NCBI GenBank assembly: GCA_024195265.1
Contig: JAJLRJ010000006.1
Span: 29,978,382 to 30,042,381, forward strand
Length of the DNA: 64,000 nt
Source of the DNA: Dendrophyllia cribrosa
Taxonomy: Eukaryota > Cnidaria > Anthozoa > Scleractinia > Dendrophylliidae
Direction: 5' to 3'
A program made the translations under genes and the position numbers. The notes below the pieces were generated by a model. That model did no database searches and was not told the origin of the DNA. It was given only the letters and a program-made list of their open reading frames with translations. Shown piece by piece: positions 11,601 to 20,055 of this stretch. Each line of letters opens with the position of its first letter. The stretch's first letter is position 1.

Positions 11601-14600
11601 TACTCAATCACTTCATTTGCAGGATCTCCATCCTTCCACCACAAAAAACGCAGGAGATCTCTGTGTTCCTTTGACACCATAAACTGATGAAACATACTTT
11701 TAATGTCAGTCATAAAGGCTACATTTTCTTGTCTGAATCTGCACAGGATCCCCAGAAGAGTGTTCATGAGGTCGGGTCCTTGTAACAAGTGATTGTTCAG
11801 GGACACTCCTTCATGCTGGGCCGAACAATCAAAAACAACTCTGATCTGGTTTGGTTTTTTTGGATGATAAACACCTGTGTGTGGCACATAGTTAACCATC
11901 CCATCCTGAACTCCATGGCGGTCTGGTGGTACCTCTTCTGCACACAAGGCAATCACATCTTTCATGAATAAGCGATAATCTTCCAGAAACTTGGGGTGTC
12001 TCTTAAACCTTGCTACAAGCTGGTGCCATCTCTTGACAGCTAGTTCGCGGTTGAAGGGTAGAGACGGTTTGTCTGTCTTCAAAGGAAGAGGCATTTCGTA
12101 GTGCCCATCTGATCTCTTCACAACACCATTCTCAAGGATGTTGAGGAATCTCCTGTCTTCAGCTGAATAGGGCTTGGTATTTGCAGAACTCTCTGTAAAG
12201 TCTGACTCAAGAATCGTGATAATCTTCTGTGGGTTGATAACCTCTTTCACCTTTGTTGTAAAGGCAAAGCGTTCATGGGTTTCTTTGGCCACCACCTTGT
12301 TGCACACTCCTTCCTTATGGTTGGCTTCACCTGTAGTCTTGCACACTTTGCCGATTATCCCCCACCCCATTAAAGATCTTTGGCCGTAAGGGTCGTCTTC
12401 ACCTCCCACTAGGACTTCTCTGGGTCTGACGATACTAGGGCAGTTATTGCCAATCAGCAAAGAGATTTTCACACTTGGATTGTAGGGCATGAGCTCGTCA
12501 GCAATAGGACACAGATGTTCCCATTTCCGGGCAACACTGGCTTTTGGAATCTGTGACCGACTGGCTGGGATAATATCTCGCTTGAACATCATGGGTAACT
12601 TCACGGCATGCTCCCTTCTAAAATCCAACACCTCAACTCCACAAATACGGTTGCTTGGTACATGTACATTTCTCTCTTGCACTGTCGTCAGCAGTAAGTC
12701 GGTTGGTGGGCCTTGCAAGTTCAATTTCTCACACAAACTTTGCGACACAAAACTCGCATTGGACTGGTCATCCAGCACTGCGTATTGTAAGACTTCTTTA
12801 CTGGGTTGGCTAACATGTCTGACCCAAACAGGTACAATCATGGCATGATCCGAGCCGCCCTCTTGCTCTGGGATGGTACAAACATTTGTACAGTTCGTAA
12901 TACTTTCCGCGGGTGTTTTCTGAATATGGAGACATGTAGGGTGATTTCCAGAACACGTGCGACATTTAAGTCTGTTCTTACAGGAGGCTACTTGATGTTG
13001 ACTGCTAGAGGCACATCCAAGGCAAAGAAATTTCTTATAGAAGAAGTCCTTCCTTTCTTTGTGCGGCTTCTCTGCAAACTTTTTACACTCGTCTAGCTGA
13101 TGTTCTTCTTTGCAAAACAGACATGCTTCGGTCTTTTTCTTCTCGCTTCTCCCTTGCGGACAGGTTGGGGGTCTCTCCTTTTCGCCTTGACCCTGGGCAG
13201 TCACGTTCTTGCTTGGATCCAATACATGGGTTTCGAAGGAAAAGGCCTCCTCGCCTTTTTGTGAGCGTCTGAATGGCCCTCTAGACCTAACAAACTCTTT
13301 GGTTTTGGACAGCTCCTCAAGCTCGGGAATGTTCGCTCTCTCTGCACACTCTTTCACAAATGAAGCAAATTCAGAGAAGGTAGGGTAAGCACCATTTCCT
13401 TTTGAGACTCTACACTGTTGTACTATACCTCTCCACTTATTCTGAATTTGAAATGGCAACTTGTTTAGAGTTTTAACGTTCTCCTTCGCAAAGTCTAAGA
13501 CAGCAAGACTGGGAGTAGTTTCCCTGGCGGCGATTATCTTTTGCAGGAAGTCAGAAAGATCTCTTAGGGCCTCCGCATCTCTTACGCCAATCTTAGGCCA
13601 GTTCTCCAGTTTGTTCATAAAGACTGTCCCTACCACATTGCAGTTACCATACCTTTCCTGTAACAACTTTCTCGCAGACTGATAGGCATCTTCAGTACCA
13701 ATTAACATATACTGATCAATAACTTGTTTGGGCTTTCCTGAGATGTACTGATGTAGGAAGTTCAACTTTGTCTGCGCGTCCATTGGTTTGGAATCAATAA
13801 GGGCACTGAAGGAACTATTCCATGTAGGATACTCTAAAGGATCTCCACTAAAAACTGGGATTGAAATCTTAGGCAGTTGCCCTGAGATTGCTAGTTGCCT
13901 GTTCACTAGGTTCTGCTCCATAGTAGCTGCCACCAACATACTACTTGTTTCCACTAGTTTATCCATACATTTTTCTAAGACAACAGAGTGTGGTTGAAAG
14001 GGTATGGCACTGGGGCTTAACGTACTGTGCACTCCATGTTCTACATGCGGGAGACTGAAAGTGGGTTGGGCCCCATTTAACTGAGTTGAAGAATAGATAG
14101 GTTCTTGCTGACCAGGAGAGAGATCACTCTTACTTGTGACTGGAATTGAATTAAGGAATTTGTCCATGTCCTTAACCTTATCAGCTGGGGGAATCGAGTT
14201 TAGGTCCTGATCATCAAACAGTTCTTCTTTCTCTGCTGATATGCATACATTAAGCTTTGCTTGATTCTGAGCAAGTTCACTTTGTACTCTTAGCTCTTCC
14301 AATTTTCTTTCTTGTTCTAATTTGGTCAACTCAGTCTTTCTGTGTTCTAATCTCAGTATCCGTTCCTTCTCTATATAGGCCAGTTTAGCTTTTAAGGCAG
14401 CTTCCTCCTTTTGTAACTGAAACCTAACTTCTTCGACATTCTCATTGGAACTTATTTTTGACTTGCCACTTTTCTTGGATATTCGACTGGACCTTTTGGA
14501 AGCTTCAGAGATTGAATCATCCACGTGTTGTTCGACAAATTCCAGATATCTTATCTCTGACCTAATGTCACACTCAAAATTTGACCATTCTCTGCCAACT

Positions 14601-14935
14601 TGATCAACCATTCTTTCAATACTTTCCACATTCTCACCCGGGTTCACAAAAACCTTAATCTCTTCAACCATATCTTGAAATTCGCAATACAAAATCTGAG
14701 CTTCGCTGAATTCTTTCTTAAATTCTACTAGTTTAGTTGACTGACCTCGCTTCAGTAGAGTACCTCTTATTTGCTTCACCAATTCACATTTCTTGGTTTT
14801 CAAGTTACTTGTTTTCAAGTTGAGTTGATACGTATACCCTTTCTCCGTCAGGAAACGCTTCCTTGATTCATCAGTTTCTTCTTCCAGCGCCACATTGGCC
14901 TGGTCTTCGGACCTTGCGTCTTTGTTGACGGACAT
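8672..14935 (-). CDS. BEL/Pao gag-pol polyprotein (2087 aa)
   Basis: Single ORF from an ATG 35 bp inside the 5' LTR. In order: a charged coiled-coil gag start (1-250); a capsid-like region around ISIPVFSGDPLEYPTW (350-550); CCHC knuckles CLFCKEEHQLDEC (605) and CRTCSGNHPTC (665). Next is an aspartic protease with AVLDDQSNASFV (720), then reverse transcriptase with FMTDIKSMFHQF (1075) and catalytic YVDDG (1158), and RNase H/Pao-type segments with FSDASVEGYG (1337) and FWTDSK (1415). The integrase zinc site is HAKVNHMG...CISKCVTC (1685-1715). Its DDE triad lies in CAVDFFGPF (1752), RCDQGTNF (1817) and GGAWERLIR (1867). A C-terminal DUF5641-like domain follows. Residue numbers are estimates. No env-like ORF follows. 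Length and order are normal for BEL, with no stops or frameshifts. Confidence 0.96.
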   Translation of the reverse strand: MSVNKDARSEDQANVALEEETDESRKRFLTEKGYTYQLNLKTSNLKTKKCELVKQIRGTLLKRGQSTKLVEFKKEFSEAQILYCEFQDMVEEIKVFVNPGENVESIERMVDQVGREWSNFECDIRSEIRYLEFVEQHVDDSISEASKRSSRISKKSGKSKISSNENVEEVRFQLQKEEAALKAKLAYIEKERILRLEHRKTELTKLEQERKLEELRVQSELAQNQAKLNVCISAEKEELFDDQDLNSIPPADKVKDMDKFLNSIPVTSKSDLSPGQQEPIYSSTQLNGAQPTFSLPHVEHGVHSTLSPSAIPFQPHSVVLEKCMDKLVETSSMLVAATMEQNLVNRQLAISGQLPKISIPVFSGDPLEYPTWNSSFSALIDSKPMDAQTKLNFLHQYISGKPKQVIDQYMLIGTEDAYQSARKLLQERYGNCNVVGTVFMNKLENWPKIGVRDAEALRDLSDFLQKIIAARETTPSLAVLDFAKENVKTLNKLPFQIQNKWRGIVQQCRVSKGNGAYPTFSEFASFVKECAERANIPELEELSKTKEFVRSRGPFRRSQKGEEAFSFETHVLDPSKNVTAQGQGEKERPPTCPQGRSEKKKTEACLFCKEEHQLDECKKFAEKPHKERKDFFYKKFLCLGCASSSQHQVASCKNRLKCRTCSGNHPTCLHIQKTPAESITNCTNVCTIPEQEGGSDHAMIVPVWVRHVSQPSKEVLQYAVLDDQSNASFVSQSLCEKLNLQGPPTDLLLTTVQERNVHVPSNRICGVEVLDFRREHAVKLPMMFKRDIIPASRSQIPKASVARKWEHLCPIADELMPYNPSVKISLLIGNNCPSIVRPREVLVGGEDDPYGQRSLMGWGIIGKVCKTTGEANHKEGVCNKVVAKETHERFAFTTKVKEVINPQKIITILESDFTESSANTKPYSAEDRRFLNILENGVVKRSDGHYEMPLPLKTDKPSLPFNRELAVKRWHQLVARFKRHPKFLEDYRLFMKDVIALCAEEVPPDRHGVQDGMVNYVPHTGVYHPKKPNQIRVVFDCSAQHEGVSLNNHLLQGPDLMNTLLGILCRFRQENVAFMTDIKSMFHQFMVSKEHRDLLRFLWWKDGDPANEVIEYRMKVHLFGAGSSPGCANFGLKRAADDGEKEFGEEAAEFIRKDFYVDDGLKSVPTVERAVTLIKASQGICAKAGLRLHKISSNKREVLEKIPAEDRAKGLRELDLKVDPLPLERALGVVWCIENDSFQFRIELRDRPLTRRGVLSTVSSIYDPSGFVAPVTLKGKQVLQQMCRDKLDWDSPIPESLYTHWEKWRQDVLNLDQLQIQRCFKPENFGQIKASELHHFSDASVEGYGQCSYLRLINVEDKTYCSLVTGKSRVAPLKQITVPRLELAAATVSANMSVFLRQELSYTDIKEHFWTDSKIVLGYVNNEAKRFHVYVANRVQQIRDVTNPSSWLYVSTELNPADHASRGLTASQLLQGTNWLTGPPFLWKSGPFQPEKIEEIQVTESDPEVRKAAVFTSHVESRATQPPEPLTSSRLCHMSSWQRVLKVIALCLQLKSKLASREVKLTRQTGSESIRPLPKVSVTLTELHAAEREVLKVVQREHFHDEIQVLKELTIVGELTTRKIARERNLAIKKSSCLYRLDPFLDEDGVIRVGGRVRRANLPFATKHPVVLPRKSHITDLLIRFWHAKVNHMGRGITQNELRQRGYWVVGGSSAVSNCISKCVTCRKMRGPLQIQKMADLPVDRVEPSAPFSYCAVDFFGPFLIKEKRSEVKRYGVIFTCMAGRGVHLETANSLSTSSFINALSRFLNRRGPVRQLRCDQGTNFVGAKNELKAALEELDQNRVQEYLVENGCEWIPFQMNVPHASHMGGAWERLIRTVRSALETLLLSAGTQLDDEAFRTFMTEAECIVNSRPLSTNDLNDPEAPEPLTPSHLLTLKAKVVLPPPGRFQRADLYSRKWWRRVQYLANEFWLRWRREFLHSLQARNKWMYPKRNLSVGDVIVSKEDEGPRNQWPLARVVEVYPSEDGCIRKVKIVKADGELDNQGRRRKPPTFLDRPIHKLVLLVPSVDEGDVGDSSRETEEFPNEEPTTQ

Positions 14936-14969
14936 GACTGCTACACGCAGATCGTCTAACGATTGTTAT

Positions 14970-15384
14970 TGTGGCTGGCCTCCCGTCGTACATACAAACA
15001 AGAGGAGTTGCTAACAATCAACAAGAACGTCCCAAACGTAGTTTATTCACAGGTCCTCGGTACAGCACATTCTTTTTACTCCTTAGTTCTTGGATCCTGA
15101 GTCCCGAGATAACAATCTGATATGACAAATACATGATAGGCTAAACATGCGATTCGCAAGTACTAAACTGCAAAATATCGTGTGAAATACTCTCAAGGGA
15201 TTTTCCGTAAAATGTTCCTTTAACAGTTCTTACCGCTTAGGCCGTATAATGTCCGATGGATGGCGATAACTATCCAAAACTTGAACTACACGAGAAAGGG
15301 CTAACATGGCGGCCACTTACTAAAATCTGGCGCGGCTGCTAAGCTTTTACAACATACCGCTGACTGCGCAGCGCTGCAGTCACA
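14970..15384 (-). repeat. BEL 5' LTR
   Basis: 415 bp, apparently identical to 8140-8554. It lies upstream of the polyprotein on the minus strand and so carries the promoter. It is flanked on the right by CAATG, then by the resumed reading frame of the interrupted accessory gene. Confidence 0.93.
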
Positions 15385-16623
15385 CAATGTGTTCATTTTC
15401 TGCTTGCGTTTCCGCGACAATTTGTAAAGACAGAAAGAAACATTCCGACGAGGAAAGATACTATAAATCGTTGCAAGCTGAGCTTAAAACCGCGAAGACC
15501 AAATTGAAGAAACTGGATGAAGATTTCGCTTCAAAGAAGGAACGTTTTGCCTCTAGTATGAATACATTTGCCGCTAAAGTCCAATCAGATCTGATTAACA
15601 GCAATAAAGCAAAGTATTTGCGGCAAACGGTGACCGGCGAAAGAGTTCCCAACTGGCTCGTAGTAAACACTGATATAAGAAAACTAGAAAGAATTTGTCA
15701 CAGTAAAATTCCCTCTCAAAGTGAAATGCAGCAACTTTTAAATGAATACAATGAGAGCTTCGCTGTAACTTCGGAACCGTCGAGAAAATCAAAAGATCGC
15801 TCCATAAACCCGGTGCGAGACTTGTGGGAGCAAAAAGGAATCAATTTTCCTGGCAAAGGCATGCTGCCCAACAGTGCTACCATTCGACACAGTCACGGCA
15901 TAATTTACGGAAGACCTACTAGCAGCAGTACTAGCGCAGCTTCTGTCGCCGCATGCGGTCCTCAGTTACTGTTGGACGAGCCTACAACTTTGGAAGAAGA
16001 AAATCGCCACCTCCAGTTGGGACTGAAAGAAAGTTTAAAGATGTGCCCTTCAAATGTGGAAAACATTCGTGAGTCCAGTCAGGATTATGGCCTTTCATTG
16101 CTATTTGAAGCTGCGAAGCTTGTAAGCGATGACTGAGCTAGCTACTAGCCACGGAAACACTTTGAAGAAAACAAATTCAGTTCTCTGTTGTACTACCTTG
16201 TGTTAATTTTGAAATTTTATTGGAATAATCACAGAGATGAAAGATTTTTTCCATACATGTAGTATAGCATTGCGTGACATTCGAGTGCAGTGTTGTGGCA
16301 GTGTTAAGTTGTTGTGTTTACAGGTGTTTTATATACAACTAAAAGTAATAGAAGTGCCCTAAAGCCTACTGTAGCGACAAATAAAAACGGTCATAAACTG
16401 TACGTTCTTTACTGATTTCAACTTCAATTAACAATTTCAGAAGTTGAGTTTCAAATAAATCAGTTTGTTTTTTGTTTCTCGATGCGCACGGTCTACGCGC
16501 AGTTAATTAACACTTTACATTCGCAGACTGATGTCTCGCTCAGTTATTGCTTCCCATTTCAGACAATAAATCTGCCTTTTGATCATAGAATGAAAAGCTG
16601 GAAAGAATGAGAGTTTGTTCACG

Positions 16624-17697
16624 TTAAATGTAGCCACTATAGGCGAAAAATCCTCTCATATCTCCAGGCGTAATTTCCTTTAGTGCTTCGTGAACTGCCA
16701 CATGCAGACTGTCTCTCAAAAGTTCTCGATACTCGAAGCGTCTCAGGATCGTCTTTAGCTTGTTGAAAACATGTTCGGCTGGGTTGAATTCGGGGGAATA
16801 TGTTGACAAATAGACGGCTGTGCAACCAATGTCATCCAACCATTCACCAAGGGCCTGTCCTGCCCGGTGATGATGAATTGGCGCGTTGTCAAAAACTACA
16901 TGATCACCATAACTGTACGCCGGTGTACCATCGGGAAGATAAACAGAAGCTGCTTCTTCGAAAAAATTTAGAAAGGTTAGCGCATTGCTGTTACCATCAA
17001 CTGTGTTGGCATAAACAATTCCGTCAAGACCACACATTAAATTTAGTGTGATATTTGGAGAGGTTGCATACCGCACGATCTCAACAGCTGGAGTGCCAAT
17101 AAGAGAATGACCGTAGTTAGGTCTTCCAACATCTGGAAGCTTGATTCCTGATTCATCAAAGAACTTAAGTTTATACGGGTCAACTGTGGAAATATAGTTA
17201 ACATAATGCTGACAATAATTAATGTTGTCTGGGGTGAATTTCTCTGCAACGGGCCTTGTTAGCTTTTTCCAGGTCCATTTTCCATCGGTCATGTTGTTTC
17301 GGAGTACTCGCCGAATAGCTGTATTCGATGTTCCTGCAGCAATGTTACAATGCTCATTCGTATGCTTATACAACTCACCAGCAGTCATTGAAGCTCTATC
17401 AGTCTTTAGAAATCTTATAAAGTCAATATCGTCCTGCTGAATGTGCTTTACGCCAGCTGCACGCGTTTTTGTGATTCCTGTATCGCCTTTTTCTACCACT
17501 TCTTTCCAAATTTTCCGCACAGTATCGAATTTGACCCTGTTTCTCTCAGCAATGGCTGAGAAATTTCCGGGGAAAAAGCCAGTTACAAAGTCACCGCCAT
17601 CTTCAACAATATCTTCTACTATTTTTCTTCTCAAATCAAGTTGAAGAGGTCTCCCGTTGATATAACATCTACCTCGTTTACTGGTAGCTTCCGCCAT
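16624..17697 (-). CDS. DD37E transposase with paired-like N-terminal HTH
   Basis: 357 residues from the ATG at 17697 (MAEATSKRGR); the frame is open further upstream, but that part runs through the inverted repeat. The N-terminus has CYINGRPLQLDLRRKIVEDI, which resembles the start of Pax paired domains and Tc1 HTH domains and would bind the inverted repeats. Catalytic acidic residues are visible: D181 in FFDESGI, D270 in VVFDNAPIHHH and E308 in SPEFNPAEHVF. That leaves 37 residues between the last two (DD37E). The C-terminal YSPEFNPAEH block is typical of the IS630/Tc1/mariner superfamily. It cuts and pastes at TA sites, consistent with the flanking TA. No stops or frameshifts are seen, so it may be active. 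It converges on the accessory gene. Confidence 0.9.
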   Translation of the reverse strand: MAEATSKRGRCYINGRPLQLDLRRKIVEDIVEDGGDFVTGFFPGNFSAIAERNRVKFDTVRKIWKEVVEKGDTGITKTRAAGVKHIQQDDIDFIRFLKTDRASMTAGELYKHTNEHCNIAAGTSNTAIRRVLRNNMTDGKWTWKKLTRPVAEKFTPDNINYCQHYVNYISTVDPYKLKFFDESGIKLPDVGRPNYGHSLIGTPAVEIVRYATSPNITLNLMCGLDGIVYANTVDGNSNALTFLNFFEEAASVYLPDGTPAYSYGDHVVFDNAPIHHHRAGQALGEWLDDIGCTAVYLSTYSPEFNPAEHVFNKLKTILRRFEYRELLRDSLHVAVHEALKEITPGDMRGFFAYSGYI

Positions 17698-18338
17698 CGC
17701 AACAACGGCTCTCGTGTTTGTTTTTAAAAAACCGCGCAAAGTTGCCGCCACCGCCAGGATCCAGGAATTTGTGGAATTTGTTAACGAAAGTGGGCGGGGC
17801 GGTGATACGAAAATTCGGTCCCATTCCACGCATCGGTGGTTTTCGTAGTAAAACATTTCAGATTGAGCATTCTTCGGATTTAAAACTTAGCACGAAACAA
17901 GTCATATTTGTATTAAATGTACAGCAGTTTGTATTTAGAATCCCTTATAAAATAATATGCTTTGCAACTTAACCATGTGACTCTTCTGATAGGTTTTATA
18001 GATTTTCTGATTGACAAAGAGCCTTGATAGTCTCTTTCACAAAAAAATTTGGTTTGTGGGGCCCAGCCGGGAGAGTTGAGATGGCTTTTTCAAAAATCTG
18101 AGAGATTAAAATTCAGACCGTTCAAAAGCTATGGACTTATTTTGTTGCAACTTGGATTAATTTTTCTTCACATTGCTATTTTATAAGAAAAGTGGGAATA
18201 TACTGTAAGCTTTTTGGTTAGTAACTGAGCCAACACAACATTTTGCTAGTTTGTTGATGTATCTTTTTGCATATTGGAAAAAACTGTAACATGGGAATGG
18301 AAACAAATGTACAAGCACCAATTAAGCCTTTAATCCCC

Positions 18339-18529
18339 AATAGACACCACTTTCATAATGGCAGCCGAATTATTTATTCTTTTATATGTATGTTAATTAG
18401 CCTCACTGGCCTCATTGGCGTGTTCAAAATTCAAAAGAATTTTTACTCTAAAACGAGGCCAGTGAGGCTAATTAACATACATATAAAAGAATAATTAATT
18501 TGGTCGCCATTATGAAAGTGATGTATTGA
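18339..18529. repeat. Foldback MITE
   Basis: The inverted arms 18339-18413 and 18455-18529 share AATTAGCCTCACTGGCCTC and its complement, then ATGTATGTTAATTAGCC, then a segment around CTTTCATAATGGC. The spacer is about 40 bp. No coding content. Confidence 0.7.
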
Positions 18530-18730
18530 CAGAATCAAATTTCTCCTAATGTAATGTCAATGCTTAATCAATCAGAGAAGTCATGAGAATTATGGTAATT
18601 TCAAGCCTTTGTGAGATGGTAAGACTAGCATTTTTCTGCAAGTCCGGCTTCACGACATATGAAATTTTGAACGACCATTCTATAAAAGCAGTTTCATAAC
18701 CAGGGTGCATTGGAGTTGCTGTTGTTTCCT

Positions 18731-18892
18731 AAAGTTCCAGACACACTGTGAAACTTTTCATGCAATGTTGCGTGCAATAAGATTTTTTGGGTGTCGTCAG
18801 TGCAATTTGTTGCGCACAATGTCGCAAAAGTACTTATGTAACTGTTGCGCGCAATGTTGCAAGAAAAGTTCCCTGTGTGTCTGGGCCTTAAG
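18731..18892. repeat. Short palindromic MITE
   Basis: The ends are inverted: CCAGACACACTGTGAAAC on the left and a right end reading CCCTGTGTGTCTGGGCCTT. The centre holds GCAATGTTGC and GTTGCGCGCAA words on both strands, similar in style to the MITE at 1277-1589. Confidence 0.6.
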
Positions 18893-18946
18893 AAATGTTT
18901 CACCATCAGTTAATATGCATCTGCTATAAGCATCTCTCTTTTTTAA

Positions 18947-19447
18947 AGTGCCCATAGCCCTTTTTTTCTCACCTGAATCAAAATGTCACCCAAGAATCTT
19001 CCATGAAAAAGTTTTACAATTTGCAGAAAAAGAGATTGTTTTATAATTTGTTCGTTATTTTCAAAATCCAATATTTGTGCGGCCTACTCGCCCCACAGGT
19101 TTAGGCTGACAGGCTCACATTGTGACGTAGATTTAGGAATGCGTGTTGTTTGGCAATGTCATCGACAGAAGAAAGCTTTGGTGAATCGGAAAGTGAAAAT
19201 GTTTAAGAACTAAGCAGTCAACATCTTTTGAACATTTTTTTAGCTATACCAGCTAATCACAGCGACAAACTTCCAAGTGGGAGCAAGTCCGAAGTCATGT
19301 GTTACTTAATGTACGTCACAACTCCTTTGCAGACCGATAGATTTAACAAATCACATTTTGTGCAAGTCGCAAAATTTGTCTGCAGAAAGTCCTTGGGTGA
19401 CATTTCAATTCAGGTGAGAAAATATAAAAATTTGGGTTATGGACACT
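18947..19447. mobile_element. TTAA-type foldback MITE (AGTGCC family)
   Basis: The left end AGTGCCCATAGCCC follows TTAA (18943-18946). The right end, with GGGTTATGGACACT, is followed by TCAA. The arms also share CACCTGAATCAAAATGTCACCC against GGGTGACATTTCAATTCAGG in shorter blocks. The middle of about 300 bp is unique. Confidence 0.6.
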
Positions 19448-19889
19448 TCAAGGTTTTTTGTAATAAAAAATGGCAATTTATACCATGAGAAAATGTCCAT
19501 AACCCTGTAATCCCCTGTATCAAAATACAAATTCTCCTTTCTTGTCCCCAAAGCTTTTTTATAGAAGTAGTGGAGAGAAGCTAAAATATCAAGAGAATCC
19601 ATCTTGGGTGATAATATCCTTAACTCTCTGATTGTTTAAGCATTGACATTACAAATAGAAATTTTACGCTGATCACTATTGGGGCTTAAAGGATTAATTG
19701 GTGGATAAACCAGTTTAGTCCCAGGTATTTCGGCTTTTATAATATGACCGTAGGGCCCTACAGAAAATAGAATCGCAAGGTGACGTGAGCGGGGCCAGAC
19801 GGGTTGACGTGAGCTGGTCCGGAAAAAGCCGTCCGGTCCCGCTCGAGTTCAAGTGACCTCGCACTGCGCAACTATTCTTGTACTTTCTA

Positions 19890-20004
19890 GTCATATTATG
19901 AAATACTTATTGACTGAGTTAGGTCGGGCCGGACGGGAAAATATTTGGCTCTCGGTCATGACGTATGGACCGAGTGCAGCGAGGTCCGTACGCCATGACC
20001 TGAA

Positions 20005-20047
<43 letters not shown>

Positions 20048-20055
20048 GCATAGTA
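19890..20055. repeat. GC-rich hairpin
   Basis: Inverted arms share TACTTATTGACTGAGT, CGGGCCGGACGGGAAAATAT and GGTCATGACGTA with their complements, separated by about 20 bp. It is a strongly foldable, non-coding unit. Confidence 0.7.

Larger units (their letters stand above)
8140..15384 (-). mobile_element. BEL/Pao LTR retrotransposon, apparently intact
   Basis: The 7245-bp element is inserted in minus orientation. It has 415-bp LTRs at both ends with TG...CA termini, and CAATG target duplications at 8135-8139 and 15385-15389. One uninterrupted polyprotein frame fills the interior. A purine tract on the minus strand (AGGGGAGCC) abuts the left, 3', LTR at about 8555-8563. I could not assign the primer-binding site next to the right LTR to a tRNA. 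The LTRs look identical by eye and the frame is open, so the element could still be mobile. Confidence 0.95.
7489..16136 (+). pseudogene. PB1/zinc-knuckle/coiled-coil accessory gene of the DNA transposon, split by BEL
   Basis: The reading frame runs 7489-8139, is interrupted by the BEL element plus its duplicated 5 bp, and resumes in the same frame at 15390-16136. The intact form would be about 465 residues. Residues 1-90 look like a PB1/ubiquitin-like fold: a basic start (VFKIAGPSGKWIKIF) followed by an acidic OPCA-like stretch (LKYLDGNDWFELLADDLDSF). A CCHC knuckle (CSNCHTSGHNKTMC) ends exactly at the insertion point. Downstream come a Lys/Glu-rich coiled coil and, near the C-terminus, EEENRHLQLGLKESL, which resembles a ubiquitin-interacting motif. 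I chose the ATG at 7489 because the earlier ATG at 7345 lies inside the inverted repeat. The function is unknown; a role in target choice or host interaction is conjecture. No other frame damage is seen. Confidence 0.75.
7330..17848. mobile_element. Two-gene DD37E DNA transposon (Tc1/mariner superfamily)
   Basis: Inverted ends of about 89 bp lie at 7330-7418 and 17760-17848, starting CTACGAAAACCACCGATGCG, with only a few mismatches. TA flanks both ends (7328-7329 and 17849-17850), the Tc1/mariner hallmark. Without the nested BEL element the transposon would be about 3.27 kb. It carries two convergent genes: an accessory protein on the plus strand (from 7489) and a transposase on the minus strand (to 16624). 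The roughly 490 bp between the two stop codons looks like shared 3' untranslated sequence. A second conserved ORF is unusual for this superfamily. Confidence 0.9.

Noticed and set aside
12489..12848. Plus-strand frames inside the BEL element
   Set aside because: All are antisense shadows of the intact 2087-residue polyprotein.
17698..17856. Upstream extension of the transposase frame
   Set aside because: It runs through the inverted repeat and past the element end. MAEATSKRGR at 17697 is the likely start.
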